DNA from: Cyrtodaria siliqua
Lineage: Eukaryota > Mollusca > Bivalvia > Adapedonta > Hiatellidae
Direction of reading: 5' to 3'
Assembly (NCBI GenBank): GCA_037043455.1
Contig: JAWPHD010003277.1
Coordinates: forward strand, 1-64,000
Length of the DNA: 64,000 bases
A program made the translations under genes and the position numbers. Below, in pieces: positions 22,201 through 30,395 of this stretch. Every line of letters begins with the position of its first letter. Position 1 is the stretch's first letter. Under the pieces are notes generated by a model that worked only from the letters and a program-made list of their open reading frames with translations, was not told the DNA's origin and did no database searches.

Positions 22201-23864
22201 TTCAACGTCATAATGGCTCTGTCATGTATGCCCTGGACATGAAAGCGGTGAAGTTGAGACTGACGCGCTACGTATTCTTCTGCATGAAGACCAAGTGTTC
22301 ATTCCAGACGAAAGAGGTTGAGGATTTCTTGGAACATTGTGACAGTTGCACACCGTGGCTGGATGGCAAGGACAGAAAGGATGTTGACAGTTTGATGATC
22401 AAGTCTCTTGATCTGACGAGACAGTTTATTGTTAAGACAGCCGGAAGTACAGGATCCAGCAAAGACATTCGACCAGAGAAGGCAGCCGAATATGGCTGTG
22501 TCTACTGTTCCTACATCTCCAACAACAACACTAGGCTGAAAAAACACGTACTGTCTAACCATGCAGAGAAAAGCAGCATGATAAGAGATCTTCAGGCCGA
22601 CAAAACTAATAGGAAACCTTCCGTTTACTTTTGTCACCATTGCCTGTGGGAGACACGGGATGGCAGCGAGCTAGAAATGCACTTGTCTGAAAGGCACAAT
22701 GAAACGGCTAAACCTCATACTGGTGACAAAACTGATGCAGAATCAGATTCTTCCAAGAATGCTGCAGAAGTTCCTAAAGCAACATTGCCATCAACAACTA
22801 AGGCCTCTGCATCAACACCAGCAGCAAAACCATATGTATCAACACCAACAGTAAAAGCTTCCAGAACAACCTCCGCTGATCAAAAGACACGGGACGATTC
22901 TTCAACATCTAAAGAATCGTCACCAGCCAACACGTCGGAAGACGAAGGTGACGAACCGGAAGAGGAAGATTACTCTGGGATAGTTGAGGACAGCGACTTC
23001 GACAAGGCAATGGCAGCATACATAGGAAGTGAGGAACCTGAAACTAAACGTGGAAGGGGTCGACCTACACGGAATGCAGCAATTAAGTGTCAAATACGGG
23101 TAAAATCGGTCAGACCTCCCCCACTCTACAAATGCATGCATTGTACGGAAATTCATTTCGGTGTAAAATTGATAAGAAAGCATCTCCGAGAAAACCATGA
23201 CAACCAACCCCTCCGAGCTCTTGATGTCTTGAAGCAGGACAAGAAACATGCAAAACCATATTTTTGCTTCTGCCCCTTAGAGAAGTGTACCTTCACCGCA
23301 AACATTGCTACAGATATTGTTAATCATGCCAAGAATGCCCACGGAATTAAGGCCACAGATAACGACCTTGTCCGCATCTCTAATTCTTTTGTCACGCCAC
23401 GTGTATCGTCGCCTGTGCAAGCCGGCAGGCCAGCTACAGCTGCCACTGGAGAGAGTTACGAATGTCTATACTGTCCCGTGTCTCAAATCTACCACTCTCG
23501 ACGTGACATGAAGAAACATCTTAAGGACGAACATGGGGACGAAGAGTATATTTACCGCGACTGTATCGCAAGAAAACTCCGTCAGCCCTCAAGGTTTTAC
23601 ATGTGCAACAGTCAGGCCTGCGACTATACCACGGAAAAACAGAAAGATTATTCATTACATATGCTAGGGCACCAGAAGGCGAAGATATTCGAATGTTCTA
23701 AGTGTCTGTGGTTCACTTCCAATCCCGACGAGGTCGCTGGTCACATGTCAAGTGTTCACAAGAATGAAAAAGTTACATCCCAGGCGATCGATCTAGATTT
23801 AGATCAGAGAGGAAATCTTGTTAAACTGGTGGGTGGGACTGTTATAAAAAGTGAGAAGCATTAA
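7206..23864 (+). CDS. multi-C2H2 zinc-finger protein, 3 coding exons (join 7206-7269, 10859-10935, 20649-23864)
   Basis: Joined exons give 1118 residues plus stop, with phases 1 and 0 that fit exactly. The protein has about twelve C2H2-type fingers. Approximate positions are 202-222, 226-247, 416-437, 547-568, 592-614, 664-685, 709-730, 876-897, 920-945, 986-1009, 1033-1055 and 1063-1084. Between them are Ser/Thr/Pro-rich and acidic linkers, a basic stretch near 273-293 (NKKRKN, KKARN) that may be a nuclear signal, and an AT-hook-like RGRGRP near 848-853. SUMO-type motifs occur at both ends: IKQE (K30) and IKSE (K1114). Expected to be a nuclear DNA- or chromatin-binding protein. Several fingers form repeated pairs: a CxxC finger, a ~24-residue linker, then a finger with CX4C spacing. 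Pair starts are near 547, 876 and 986, with a looser pair at 664. I do not recognise a named ortholog. Confidence 0.9.
7666..8374. repeat. fold-back (inverted-repeat) element in intron 1
   Basis: The left arm (7666-7870) and right arm (about 8230-8374) are reverse complements over most of their length. Shared blocks are 'ggtactacagaaagg' with 'cctttctgtagtaccc', 'acccggagta' with 'tactccgggt', and 'tggggt(t/c)attgtcgt' at the outer ends. The left arm has about 50 extra bases near 7690-7742. A 212-codon ORF (7261-7899) crosses the exon donor and this arm and is not a gene. Confidence 0.75.
8467..9708 (+). mobile_element. Helitron-like non-autonomous element
   Basis: The head is 'cctcaccacgaaagtggtg', which forms a small hairpin, followed by 'gtccgtccgtatgtccc'. 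The tail is GTGTCC-cgt-GGACAC (hairpin 9684-9698) followed by CTAGT (9704-9708), which matches the Helitron 3' end rule (hairpin, then CTRRT, with host T next). No Rep/helicase coding is visible. A gaat microsatellite lies inside at 9010-9030. The left boundary is approximate. Confidence 0.6.
9010..9031 (+). repeat. gaat microsatellite
   Basis: Five consecutive gaat/aatg units inside the Helitron-like element. Confidence 0.85.
10238..10455 (+). repeat. 20-bp minisatellite split by a SINE
   Basis: The unit 'ataattgtgactagcattct' is repeated at 10238-10290 and resumes at 10422-10455. A SINE copy (10291-10421) and a hAT-like MITE (10456-10803) have both landed inside the same small array. Confidence 0.8.
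10291..10421 (+). mobile_element. SINE 3' part (mollusc-type core)
   Basis: It contains 'cggaggggcacctgg', 'cttcctccacca', 'gctggaaagtcgccatatg' and 'ggtgcgactataaaa', then an 'attca' repeat tail. The flanks share 'ataattgtgacta', a likely 13-bp target duplication, although the flanks are themselves repetitive. The tRNA-like head is missing, so this is a 5'-truncated copy. Confidence 0.8.
10456..10803. mobile_element. hAT-like MITE with 5-bp duplication CTAGC
   Basis: 348-bp element with ends 'cagggcctttttt' and 'ggttataaaggccctg'. CTAGC is repeated immediately on each side (10451-10455, 10804-10808). It ends 55 bp before the acceptor of zinc-finger exon 2. The small ORF at 10447-10668 lies within it and is not a gene. 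Confidence 0.75.
10859..10935 (+). CDS. zinc-finger gene, coding exon 2
   Basis: The acceptor 'ttttattatag' ends at 10858 and the donor ATG|GTATGT follows 10935. Length 77 bp. With one base from exon 1 it gives 26 codons (residues 22-47), including IKQEPVDPEF, whose IKQE is a SUMO consensus. Phase 0 at the end matches exon 3, which begins at AAT (20649). Confidence 0.85.
11617..11850 (-). mobile_element. SINE-like repeat, family A, reverse copy
   Basis: Read on the - strand it contains 'gtttcaggtgccatctcgc', 'gcagcaactctgcagttctg', 'gagcctggcatgttcattcc' and ends 'cttaaaaccccaattcaatt'. The same order is found on the + strand at 12520-12773 and 27615-27893. There is no visible coding. Confidence 0.75.
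12031..12808. mobile_element. Harbinger-like element with TTA duplication
   Basis: The ends 'ggccaaataaaaaaa' and 'attttttttggcc' are inverted and TTA flanks both sides (12028-12030, 12809-12811). A 3-bp TWA duplication and GGC-starting ends fit PIF/Harbinger MITEs. A family A SINE (12520-12773) is nested inside. The inner left arm 'aggtttccggtggcccgac' recurs in other copies at 14699 and 32440. Confidence 0.6.
12520..12773 (+). mobile_element. SINE-like repeat, family A
   Basis: Same blocks as 27615-27893: 'aggtcttcatga', 'tgtttcaggtgccatctcgc', 'gcagcaactctgcagttctg', then 'cttaaaaccccaattcaatt'. It is nested in the Harbinger-like element 12031-12808. The small - strand ORF at 12675-12935 is incidental. 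Confidence 0.75.
13079..14655 (+). mobile_element. dispersed element with internal ~330-bp tandem repeats
   Basis: The head is 'agctctactgatcagagatc' (self-complementary with the following 'gatcagcagagct'), then repeated 'gtccgtctgtccg'. The core has about 4.5 units, each with 'ttgtagcgactact', 'ctgaaactacttg', 'ttcaagatggccg', 'gatattgatatgggact' and 'aacatggctgcc'. The end is 'gtagagcttcaaggtcattg' followed by 'acctcttgtt'. A shorter copy lies at 17520-18437 and reversed fragments at 15410-16115 and 30205-30395. No protein is encoded. The architecture resembles bivalve pearl/Helitron-like elements; that link is inference. Confidence 0.8.
14699..14770. repeat. single arm of the Harbinger-like family
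   Basis: 'ggcc' plus a long A run, then 'gtttccggtggcccgaccga' and 'tatttttaaggggccgac'. It matches the left arms at 12031 and 32147, but I found no matching right arm within 1 kb, so it is a fragment. Confidence 0.6.
14824..15405 (+). repeat. second dispersed repeat with ~200-bp tandem units
   Basis: The head 'agctcgactattcgaagaat' forms a hairpin with the following 'agagagct'. Two to three units follow with 'gtgtaagctttgtttaca', 'gtctatatctct', 'cacatttcttatcctagc' and 'ctgggctcccatg'. It is non-coding. Confidence 0.75.
15410..16115 (-). repeat. reversed copy of the 13079-type element core
   Basis: The reverse complement carries the same landmarks as 13079-14655: 'gatcctagcaaaa', 'tcaagatggccgcc', 'tttagtagtc'-type blocks and 'ggctgccag'. 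Two to three units are visible. It diverges more from the other copies than they do from each other, so it is probably older. Confidence 0.7.
16120..16560 (+). repeat. repeat family with 'ggactagttctcc' units
   Basis: Two ~150-bp units contain 'actttgtccggactagttct', 'gcctggccaaatttcaacga' and 'ggggatgatcaataccaag'. The reverse orientation of the same family is at 46430-46685 and 48480-49018. The ORF at 16125-16352 (- strand) is repeat-derived. Confidence 0.75.
16622..16800 (+). mobile_element. tRNA-derived SINE head (family B)
   Basis: 'ggttagaatcccaatgggag' resembles a degenerate tRNA T-arm/B box. It is followed by 'gtgagaaagtgtcgattctt', 'ttctacccaggaaaa' and 'ctgcccccacca'. A second copy is at 26505-26690. 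It is not a functional tRNA gene. Confidence 0.7.
16850..17110 (+). repeat. 'cataacttgg' repeat family
   Basis: Degenerate units with 'gcccataacttgaaagtat', 'gaacttcacacacatcttca' and 'cttaccccaaggaatgt'. The same blocks recur at 19620-20180 and 29800-30010. Non-coding. Confidence 0.65.
17520..18437 (+). mobile_element. second copy of the 13079-type element
   Basis: Same head and same end ('gtagagcttcaaggtcattg' then 'acctcttgtt') as 13079-14655, but with fewer internal units. Aligned by eye the two copies differ at only a few percent of positions in the first 300 bp, so duplication or transposition was recent. Both lie in intron 2 of the zinc-finger gene, about 4.4 kb apart. Confidence 0.8.
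18438..19619. other. intron 2 stretch with nothing recognised
   Basis: AT-rich intron sequence; no ORF of note, no inverted or tandem structure that I could confirm by eye. Confidence 0.4.
19620..20180 (+). repeat. 'cataacttgg' repeat family, second block
   Basis: About four degenerate units with 'cataacttttaaaagtattt', 'gaaacttcacacacatcttc' and 'aacctaacctagctcataac'. It lies about 470 bp before zinc-finger exon 3. Confidence 0.65.
20649..23864 (+). CDS. zinc-finger gene, large terminal exon
   Basis: The acceptor 'taactgtatacttgcag' ends at 20648 and TAA is at 23862-23864. It encodes residues 48-1118 with all the zinc fingers. The open frame formally reaches a TTG at 20643 inside the acceptor, but the spliced frame (CAA ATG | AAT GGA) reads straight through from exon 2. 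Having nearly the whole protein in one 3.2-kb exon is common for zinc-finger genes. The first fingers are CNFC...HVMEH and CKYC...HHCTEEH. Confidence 0.92.
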   Translation, partial: NGATSASSTTAAEGTTIQPKQSSQKIRELLKQMVENKGKELTVKNVVEDLLQKNEFILAQNDAQPFKPQQRTLKPKPTSDQGVESHGSILQPKDPTATCTKDDISNINDALVELAVNEANGSNCDPDLVCAVGSKIILMTPQGQPLQMDITCYWCNFCSYRSDKKDALLQHVMEHRFHCKYCKFQSFSRASVIHHCTEEHESFKETANTLKYCTYLPDFLQRNEQNKKRKNTERDTNSPLSKKARNGGGEPEEELNMEVEEVDEGPARDTPVQRVLTPRKATARKSLPAPSKIVPSQFSHLVLPSSSGSFSTSVVSEQNNNLPIITNVVSGQIAVSAATRSQISVSSPEPVKAAVIPSVTVSSGLCWNCGYCGFVTLSQAFLKIHLNAQHPGKAHKYVAMLVSSEEEMEKIKASDSQLIANPAGPGAAATPLIPLIPPQPTPVTAASPALVRTKLPAPSPKASGSMTGSQIEIDNAEQETVKDGKEESEEDKKIPVSYKCAHCNFSSPQADKVKTHLFQRHNGSVMYALDMKAVKLRLTRYVFFCMKTKCSFQTKEVEDFLEHCDSCTPWLDGKDRKDVDSLMIKSLDLTRQFIVKTAGSTGSSKDIRPEKAAEYGCVYCSYISNNNTRLKKHVLSNHAEKSSMIRDLQADKTNRKPSVYFCHHCLWETRDGSELEMHLSERHNETAKPHTGDKTDAESDSSKNAAEVPKATLPSTTKASASTPAAKPYVSTPTVKASRTTSADQKTRDDSSTSKESSPANTSEDEGDEPEEEDYSGIVEDSDFDKAMAAYIGSEEPETKRGRGRPTRNAAIKCQIRVKSVRPPPLYKCMHCTEIHFGVKLIRKHLRENHDNQPLRALDVLKQDKKHAKPYFCFCPLEKCTFTANIATDIVNHAKNAHGIKATDNDLVRISNSFVTPRVSSPVQAGRPATAATGESYECLYCPVSQIYHSRRDMKKHLKDEHGDEEYIYRDCIARKLRQPSRFYMCNSQACDYTTEKQKDYSLHMLGHQKAKIFECSKCLWFTSNPDEVAGHMSSVHKNEKVTSQAIDLDLDQRGNLVKLVGGTVIKSEKH

Positions 23865-23953
23865 AAGAGTATGTAGCAATGTGCTGGAAAGGGCATTATT
23901 AATGAGAGTTCTAAAAAACTGAAAATGGAGAAATAATGATCAAAATCGAACAT

Positions 23954-23959
23954 AATAAA
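23954..23959 (+). terminator. candidate poly(A) signal AATAAA
   Basis: First AATAAA after the zinc-finger stop codon (90 bp), inside the left arm of the fold-back element. Use at this site would leave only one arm in the mRNA. Confidence 0.35.
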
Positions 23960-24306
23960 GAAGATCTGACCATTTTAACTTCGTTAATGGAAACCGCCAT
24001 TTTTAGAACTATGACTTCGTAGTTCTAAATTGCCAGATTTGGCATAGTGATAAATAAGCAAAGAATTTCAAGTTTGCGAATGACTGCAGAATCCATAAAT
24101 AATCATTAAGTATAGTATTACTTTTTTTCATACATCTGTTTCAATTTTTACGATACTTATAAATATTCCATATAGGATAATTTAGAACTGTGACGCCATA
24201 GTTTTCAACATGGCGGTTACCTTGAACAAACTTCAGTCATATCTTTGGTAATTATCTGATTTTGATAATTCTTTCTCGACATTTTCCAAGTTTTTAAGAA
24301 CTCAAT

Positions 24307-24312
24307 AATAAA
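24307..24312 (+). terminator. second candidate poly(A) signal AATAAA
   Basis: It lies near the outer end of the right arm of the fold-back. Use at this site would place the whole inverted repeat in the 3' UTR. Confidence 0.4.
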
Positions 24313-24380
24313 GACTTTCCAGCACAAGACTACATTCCCTTAAAGGCTTTAATGTGAATTTTGCAATACTATCTTGTTAA

Positions 24381-24768
24381 AGGGACACACGGCAATCTTG
24401 ATTTTTTTTTTAAACTCGCGGCGTCCCGCTAGTTTTTCAGGATGACTTATATTTGTTCCATCATTAATATTAATTATAAGAATAGTAATAAGCAAGATAA
24501 AAATATCGAACAGAGAAAGCAACATTCAAAGGACAGCAACATTCAAAGGACGACAGTCGTATGCAAATTGTATTTGCAATTGTATTTGCATATTATTCAG
24601 TTTTGATATTATTGCACCAATAATTTATTAAAACTAAAGTAAAATAAGACGAACAAATGAATAATTAAAATTGTATTTACTTAAATGTTACCAGATTAAA
24701 ATTAAACATGATCCTGGATATATGTCGAGACACCCATTTCAAACATTTCAAGATTGCCGTGTGTCCCT
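24381..24768. mobile_element. TTAA-flanked MITE
   Basis: 388 bp. The ends 'agggacacacggcaatcttg' and 'caagattgccgtgtgtccct' are perfect 20-bp inverted repeats. TTAA lies on both sides (24377-24380, 24769-24772). TTAA duplication is typical of piggyBac and Kolobok elements; there is no transposase, so the superfamily is undecided. The two 'taaaggg' ends are seen in many MITEs of this kind. Confidence 0.8.
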
Positions 24769-25215
24769 TTAAATACTTACAAGCACATCATTTTGACCAT
24801 GATATATATGTGCGAAAGAAATTTGTGCAAAGGTTTTCTCAATGTGTAACCATCTTGTGGCATACAAGGAAAGCATTTACATTGCAGGATGATGCTGTTG
24901 TAAGCATTGTTGTGGTGTTAACCATTTTAAGTATATTCAACTTTTTACCGTGAAGTCGTAACTTGAATATAGAACAAGTTCAAACATTGATATTGAGACT
25001 GGAGTAAAATATACCATCTGAAAAGTGTTAAAAAATCGGATTTCTTTCAACAGAGGTCATGAAATTGAACTGCTGATCAGGTTTTGTTAGGAATTTGTAA
25101 GATGTGTGTTTTACAAAAACTCCGAATTCCATTTATTTACTGTTAAGATACAAGAAGGAATATAAGAGCAAATGGAACAATTGTTAATATGACATTCCAT
25201 GTTGAATTAATGATT

Positions 25216-26773
25216 AAAGGGGTACATCAGACCAGGGGAGGTAGGGTCAAGGGGCCCCAACTTCGTATTGACAATAGTTGCTAGTGTAAAGATGAGGCTA
25301 AAAGTGACTTGTTAGTCCACTACCGGTGTCGCCAAAGGAGACTTAAGGTTTGCCCCCCCGTCCGTCCGACGGTCCGTCAACAAATGAAACTTAGTATGTT
25401 AATAGAGGGCAATGAGGGAATTCAATGGTTTTTTAGGCTGTTTTTATAGCCGACATTGGGCCATATTCCCAGTGCCAAAACATGCCGCTGATGATCATGT
25501 TGTACTGTAAACAGTATTAAAAATACAATTATGAAATGAATGTTTTATTGTTTTGTTCCCCAATTTTATGAAAAATCGCGCAGTAATTCCCATGGGCCAT
25601 GTCCCCAAAATATAGAAAAAATAATACTGGGATTATATGGTTGTTACGGCAATGAAAATAGTAAAAATATAGAATTTATGGATCCTTTGATAACCAAAGA
25701 TAATTTAATGAAATTTGTGTGTAGATAGAAGGGGGTGAGGAAATCATGCACATCATTTTGTCAACATTTTGATTGCTATGGCAACAAAAATTGTAAAATA
25801 ATTTATTTTTTACTAATAGAAAAATGGTTTCTGCTCGATAACTTCAGTTGGGAATGACATATTGACCTGAAACTTTGTGTAGGTAGCTTATATGAAAAGC
25901 GAGTTTAGGGCATCTGGAGTCCAGGTCACTGTTGTTAAAAAATATAAAAACAGTTTCCACTCATTAACGGAGATATTATAATTAATCTTTATGGGTAGGT
26001 AGCTTATTTGAAAAGAAAGCTTGGGATTGCATTTGGGGTCACTGGGTTCAAGGTCAAGTTCACTGTTACTACAAACAGAACAACTGTTTCTGCTCATTAA
26101 CTTTACTTGGGAATGAGATATTGGCCTGAAACTTGGTGTGTAGCTGGCTTATATGGGATTGCATATATGGTCAAGGTCACTGTTACTAAAATGCCTGGTA
26201 GGGGACGTGTGTTGCTCTGCAATACTTCAGCATCTTGTATTTACAAGGAAAATTCATTTTGCACAGTAATCTGTTGCTGTGCACCGGGGTTAAGCGTTTT
26301 AACCCCAATTCCATTTAAAATCTATAAGAAAGATACCGGTCACATCACATGCAAATTGCCAATCACATGTTGACAATAGAATCTTTACACCGACCATTAC
26401 AGGGTTGAATGGCACATTTAACTAACAATACAATTGTTTTGTAAAAACAGTCGACATTGGTTTAATGATTTCAAAGTATAGACCTGAACAGTACGGAGCT
26501 AACACAATACCATAATTGGATTCCTCTCACCACTGTGGGTTCCAATCCCACTGGGAGCTCGACTTGTGAGGAAGTGTCGATTGTTACGGATGGCGGGAGG
26601 TATGCAGTACTGGTTCTACCCAGGAAAAGTGGCTGGTCTGCCTCCACCATAAAAATAATTGACCGTCGTATGTAATCTTGCGTGTTGCAAATGACACAAA
26701 ACATCGTACAAACCAGATTTTGATAGATGACAATTTTTTCATTTTAGATCTAGGAAACCCCTGATGTACCCCA
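25216..26773. repeat. possible composite element with short inverted ends
   Basis: 'ggggtacatcag' near 25218 and 'ctgatgtacccc' near 26762 are inverted. Inside are a repeat head (25318-25380, 'gtccgtccgacggtccgtc'), two or three 'ggtagcttatatgaaaag' units (25860-26190, reverse relatives of the array at 40760-42050), and a SINE at 26505-26690. The pairing of the ends is weak evidence for a single element. Confidence 0.4.
26505..26690 (+). mobile_element. tRNA-derived SINE head (family B)
   Basis: The B-box-like 'ggttccaatcc' (26538-26548) differs from the tRNA consensus by one base. It is followed by 'gggagctcgacttgtgagga', 'gtgtcgattgttacgga', 'ttctacccaggaaaa' and 'ctgcctccacca'. It matches 16622-16800. 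The small - strand ORF at 26471-26704 is incidental. Confidence 0.75.
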
Positions 26774-27136
26774 CTTCAAGTAAAAGCATTATTTTAAGTG
26801 TTAAACGCAACAAAATTGTATAATTTGTACTTTTAACTGATCACTGTGATTGTCAGCCATCATGTTTTGGGGCTGTTCCATTAAAACCTACATAGGACCC
26901 CAGGAAGTCACTTTTGAAAGTGAACATCAGCCCATAGATGCAAAATTTAATTCATAAAAGAACCAATTTTTGGAAATCGGCAAAGAAAATCAGGTTTGCC
27001 TATAAAGGTTTATTAAATTGCCTTCCTGGGGTCACAGATGTTTTAAAAGCATAGCCTTAAAGGAAAGCCCTTGGCCTGTAGTGGAAAATATTACTTCAGT
27101 CAAAATTAGATTTTTACATATTTTCAAATATCCTTA

Positions 27137-28399
27137 GGCCAAGAAAAAAATAGTCTTGTTTCAGGTTCCCGACCGACCCTACATTTTGTCCTGACGCTGA
27201 ATGCGACCACCAAGAGGCCAGTAGTTGTATTAGCTGTATTTCTACCGACAAATTGGTGGCCGATATTATCGGGGATGTTACTTCATATAAAGGTTACACT
27301 ATTACCGTCTTCGGTTCTGTGTGTATTTTTCCTAGCAATACAATACAAAAAAAAAATGCAAATGATGAAATGTATTCTTATAAAAAAAAAGTTTATAAAA
27401 ATTGAAATATTAAAAGTAAAAAAACAACAAGTGATTTCATTTCATTGTTGTTTTACAATGTTGATGATTTTCTTGCTTTCTTGTCTGGTAGCCCCCGTGG
27501 GTTGCCGGGGGCCCTGTTTGGTCACGGGGCAAAGAATACGGCCACTGCAGATCCCTTTGGAGGGGTAGGCAGAGGGGTAGAATCCCCCCAAATTCATGTT
27601 CATTTTTTGTTCATGTTCATTAAAGGTCTTCATCATGATCCCTGCATTGTTTCAGGTGCTATCTCGCACGCATCAAAAGAGCAGTGGCAGAAAAACAATA
27701 ACGTGGCTCCAGCGTAAATGGAGTTTCTACGATAGAATTTGCAGCAACTCTGCAGTTCAGGGTGAGAAGGCTCTAGGCCCATTTTCCATATTTTACCTCA
27801 ATGTACATGGAAGATAAGCCTGGCATATTCATGCCTTTTAGGCGCCATATAACCTTTTCATGTGTTGGTGCGCCTTAAAACCCCAATTCAATTAATTCTT
27901 GTCTGGTACGTTCCTCTATTAAAAATAGCATTCTATGCAACTCAATGGTGGCCCTGAGTGAAATTTTGATTCATGGAAATTTATATTTGGAGTTGTCATG
28001 TTATTATATTTAATATCATGTTATTACGAGAAATCATGTATCACTGGTTTTTATGACGAATAAAATTAGTGCTTCAGTCCACTTGTTTAATATATTTAAT
28101 ACTTCCAGTTTTTAAATAGCAACATAGAGAGCTGTGTGTACTTTTATGTACGTTGCATGTTTTATTGAAACAATATTCCAAACAAATGCATGTTTGTTCT
28201 GCTCTGTGACGTTTCTTTCCCATATTCGTGTGATGAGTTCAAAGTCCATGGAGCAATTTTAAATTATATATATTATGTACATCCTTGAGGCCCTCAAAAT
28301 CAGAGTTTAGTTTCTGGTTGTAAAAAAAATAAAAAATCTACCTACCTACCCTATTTTTTTTGAGCAGGAAACCTGAAACACTAATTTTTTTTCTTGGCC
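27137..28399. mobile_element. Harbinger-like element with TTA duplication, SINE nested
   Basis: The ends 'ggccaagaaaaaaa' and 'ttttttttcttggcc' are inverted, with 'tgtttcaggttcc' and 'ggaaacctgaaaca' just inside. TTA flanks both sides (27134-27136, 28400-28402). Family A SINE sequence sits at 27615-27893. Small ORFs at 27275-27817 are within the element and show no transposase motif. Confidence 0.65.
27615..27893 (+). mobile_element. SINE-like repeat, family A
   Basis: 'aaaggtcttcatcatgatcc', 'tgtttcaggtgctatctcgc', 'gcagcaactctgcagttc', 'taagcctggcatattcatgc' and the tail 'cttaaaaccccaattcaatt'. The preceding bases 27489-27614 (CCCCGTGGGTTGCCGGGGG hairpin) may be its head. Confidence 0.75.
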
Positions 28400-28402
28400 T
28401 TA

Positions 28403-29790
28403 TTAACCTCTCAGCGAAGATAACATTTTAGCTGTGGGTTTTGTTAATCCATAACATTGCCAAAAATATAAAGAAGATTTCTTAAAACGGTGTTTAAAAA
28501 GTTGATAATTGTTACAAGATATTTACAAGAAGCTTTATGAATACCGACCCAGAAATTTAAGCACAATTGTTTTTGATTTTGTTTTTATGAAATACTTCAT
28601 ACCAAAAGTTAGTTTTTACAAAGTTGATCTTGTTTGTCAATCGCATTGTTGTACCTTTATCAAGATTGTAGATGACTGACCTATTCTGTATTAATGTTGT
28701 TCATTTATACATTATTTTTTTCAAACTATAGTTCAATACAATTTATAGGTCTTTATTAAAACTTCTTGGGCGCTTTTTGTTGATTTTATTTTAGGCATCT
28801 TAAAAAGCTGAAAACTGTTGGCTCAAACAAAATCTGTATTACTTGTACGTGTAATAATAAGTAACAAGTCACTGTCTACTGGTAGTCTGTTCTGCAGAAA
28901 ATTTTCATTATTATAATATACTGAACAAAAAAAGAACTTTCCGACTTTTTTGCTGGTATGTTCGTAGGCCAGTTTTTGAGGGCATATAAAAGCTTTAACA
29001 GCGTTTTAATAAGCAATGTTTGATGTTTGTAAGCACTTTTGAGTACTAAATATGGATATGGAAATTTTAAAGGGAGGTAATTTGATGATTGCTGATAATC
29101 AAAAGCTGCCATCTACGAAAGCTGCATATTTTTGGGTAGAGAATATTGTCTCTTGACAAATTTCTGTAATTTTCATAATTTTTTCTTTTGTGGTCCAAAT
29201 GTGTTTTAACAAAAATGGGGCTAACTTGTGTACTGATATTTTCAAAAATATCTTTGGACTATTGTTCCAATTATTCTTAAAACATTATTTTTTCCCTGTT
29301 TTTCTGTCTTGACATCAGCATCAACAGCATCGGATATTTAGTATATTATTATTATGTGATTACCTGTTTATGAGTAAAGTGTTGTCTCAAACTTCTTGAT
29401 GGTCATGTAAAATAAGAAAATTAATATGTATATAAGACAAATTACATGCTTTATATATCAAACGAGAGTTATTTCTTATTTATTGCTATTCCACTGATTC
29501 ATCTTTGTGTCGTAAGTCAAGCTGCAGTTATGACCAATCTGCACAATTTGTGTGTTGCCTGGGTAGCATGGCAGACACTTGGGTATCACTTTGTCCCTTG
29601 TCTGCATCGCTATTTTGTTCCCGCTCAGTAACTCACCCGCGACAGCTAAGGCCGCGGGCTTAACGCCAGAATCGAGCAACTTTAGTACTTGATTGTTCTT
29701 GGTAAGAGGATGACCCGTATTGATTTTGGGGTCAGTTGGTCAAGGTCACTGATAATGCAATATCATAGAGAAGAATATCATATGATTGAG
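28403..29790. other. spacer with nothing recognised
   Basis: AT-rich intergenic sequence between the two converging genes. No ORF with domain features and no repeat structure that I could confirm. Confidence 0.4.
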
Positions 29791-29799
29791 AAGAATGGC

Positions 29800-30010
29800 A
29801 TTATGTAAAGTCTAACCTTGGCCATAACTTAAGTATTTGACCTATATTCATTTTCATCTTACCCCACATTTCCAATAACTCTGACTTAAGTTTTGGCAAA
29901 GTTATGCCCCTTGACATAAAATAACTTGGCAAAATATCGACATATATGTCAATTATTCAATGCCATTACTCTGAATTTCATTTCGGTAGAGTTCTGCTCC
30001 TTTTCCTAAA
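29800..30010 (+). repeat. 'cataacttgg' repeat family, third block
   Basis: Contains 'ttggccataacttaagtat', 'ttcatcttacccca' and 'ataacttggcaaaatat', the same order as at 16850 and 19620, but more broken. Confidence 0.55.
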
Positions 30011-30204
30011 ACTCTACCTGCAACTTTTCACACCCAGTTTCAAAGCTTTTGGACAATTTTGGAATATGACTGTACCTTCAAAACTTGAACTGAAAACCTA
30101 TTAGTAGAAAAGTAGGTTGTGTAACGAATATGTATGCCAAGTTTAAAGGTGTTCAATGTCTTGTGGAATATGACTACATTCATTTCAATTGTCTTAAATC
30201 TGTT

Positions 30205-30395
30205 TGCTGGGATCAACCAAAAATCAAGAGCAACATTCCTGTGAAGTTTCGTGAAAATCCGTCTTTCGAGCAGTCACTACAAAAAAAATGCTTACGGACA
30301 GGCGGACACCGCACCAAGGCATAAGCTCTGCTGATCTTTAGGCGGACACCGCATCACGGCATAAGCTCTGCTGATCTTTGATCAGTAGAGCTAAA
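30205..30395 (-). mobile_element. reversed end of the 13079-type element
   Basis: 'aagagcaacattcctgtgaa' then 'acggacaggcggacaccgca' and 'ataagctctgctgatctttg', closing with 'atcagtagagctaaaa', i.e. the head of the 13079-type element in reverse. The terminal ~45 bp ('ggcggacaccgca...gctgatcttt') is present twice in tandem. Confidence 0.7.

Larger units (their letters stand above)
23881..24325. repeat. fold-back element in the zinc-finger 3' UTR
   Basis: Arms 23881-24033 and 24180-24325 are reverse complements, about 150 bp each. The outer ends are 'gtgctggaaag' and 'ctttccagcac'; the inner blocks are 'aaccgccat...agaactatgac' and 'ttagaactgtgacgcc...atggcggtt'. It starts 17 bp after the stop codon, so it is probably part of the mRNA. 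Both AATAAA candidates fall inside it. Confidence 0.8.

Noticed and set aside
26538..26548. tRNA-like B box that might mark a tRNA gene.
   Set aside because: No cloverleaf can be drawn around it, and the downstream SINE body is shared with 16622-16800.
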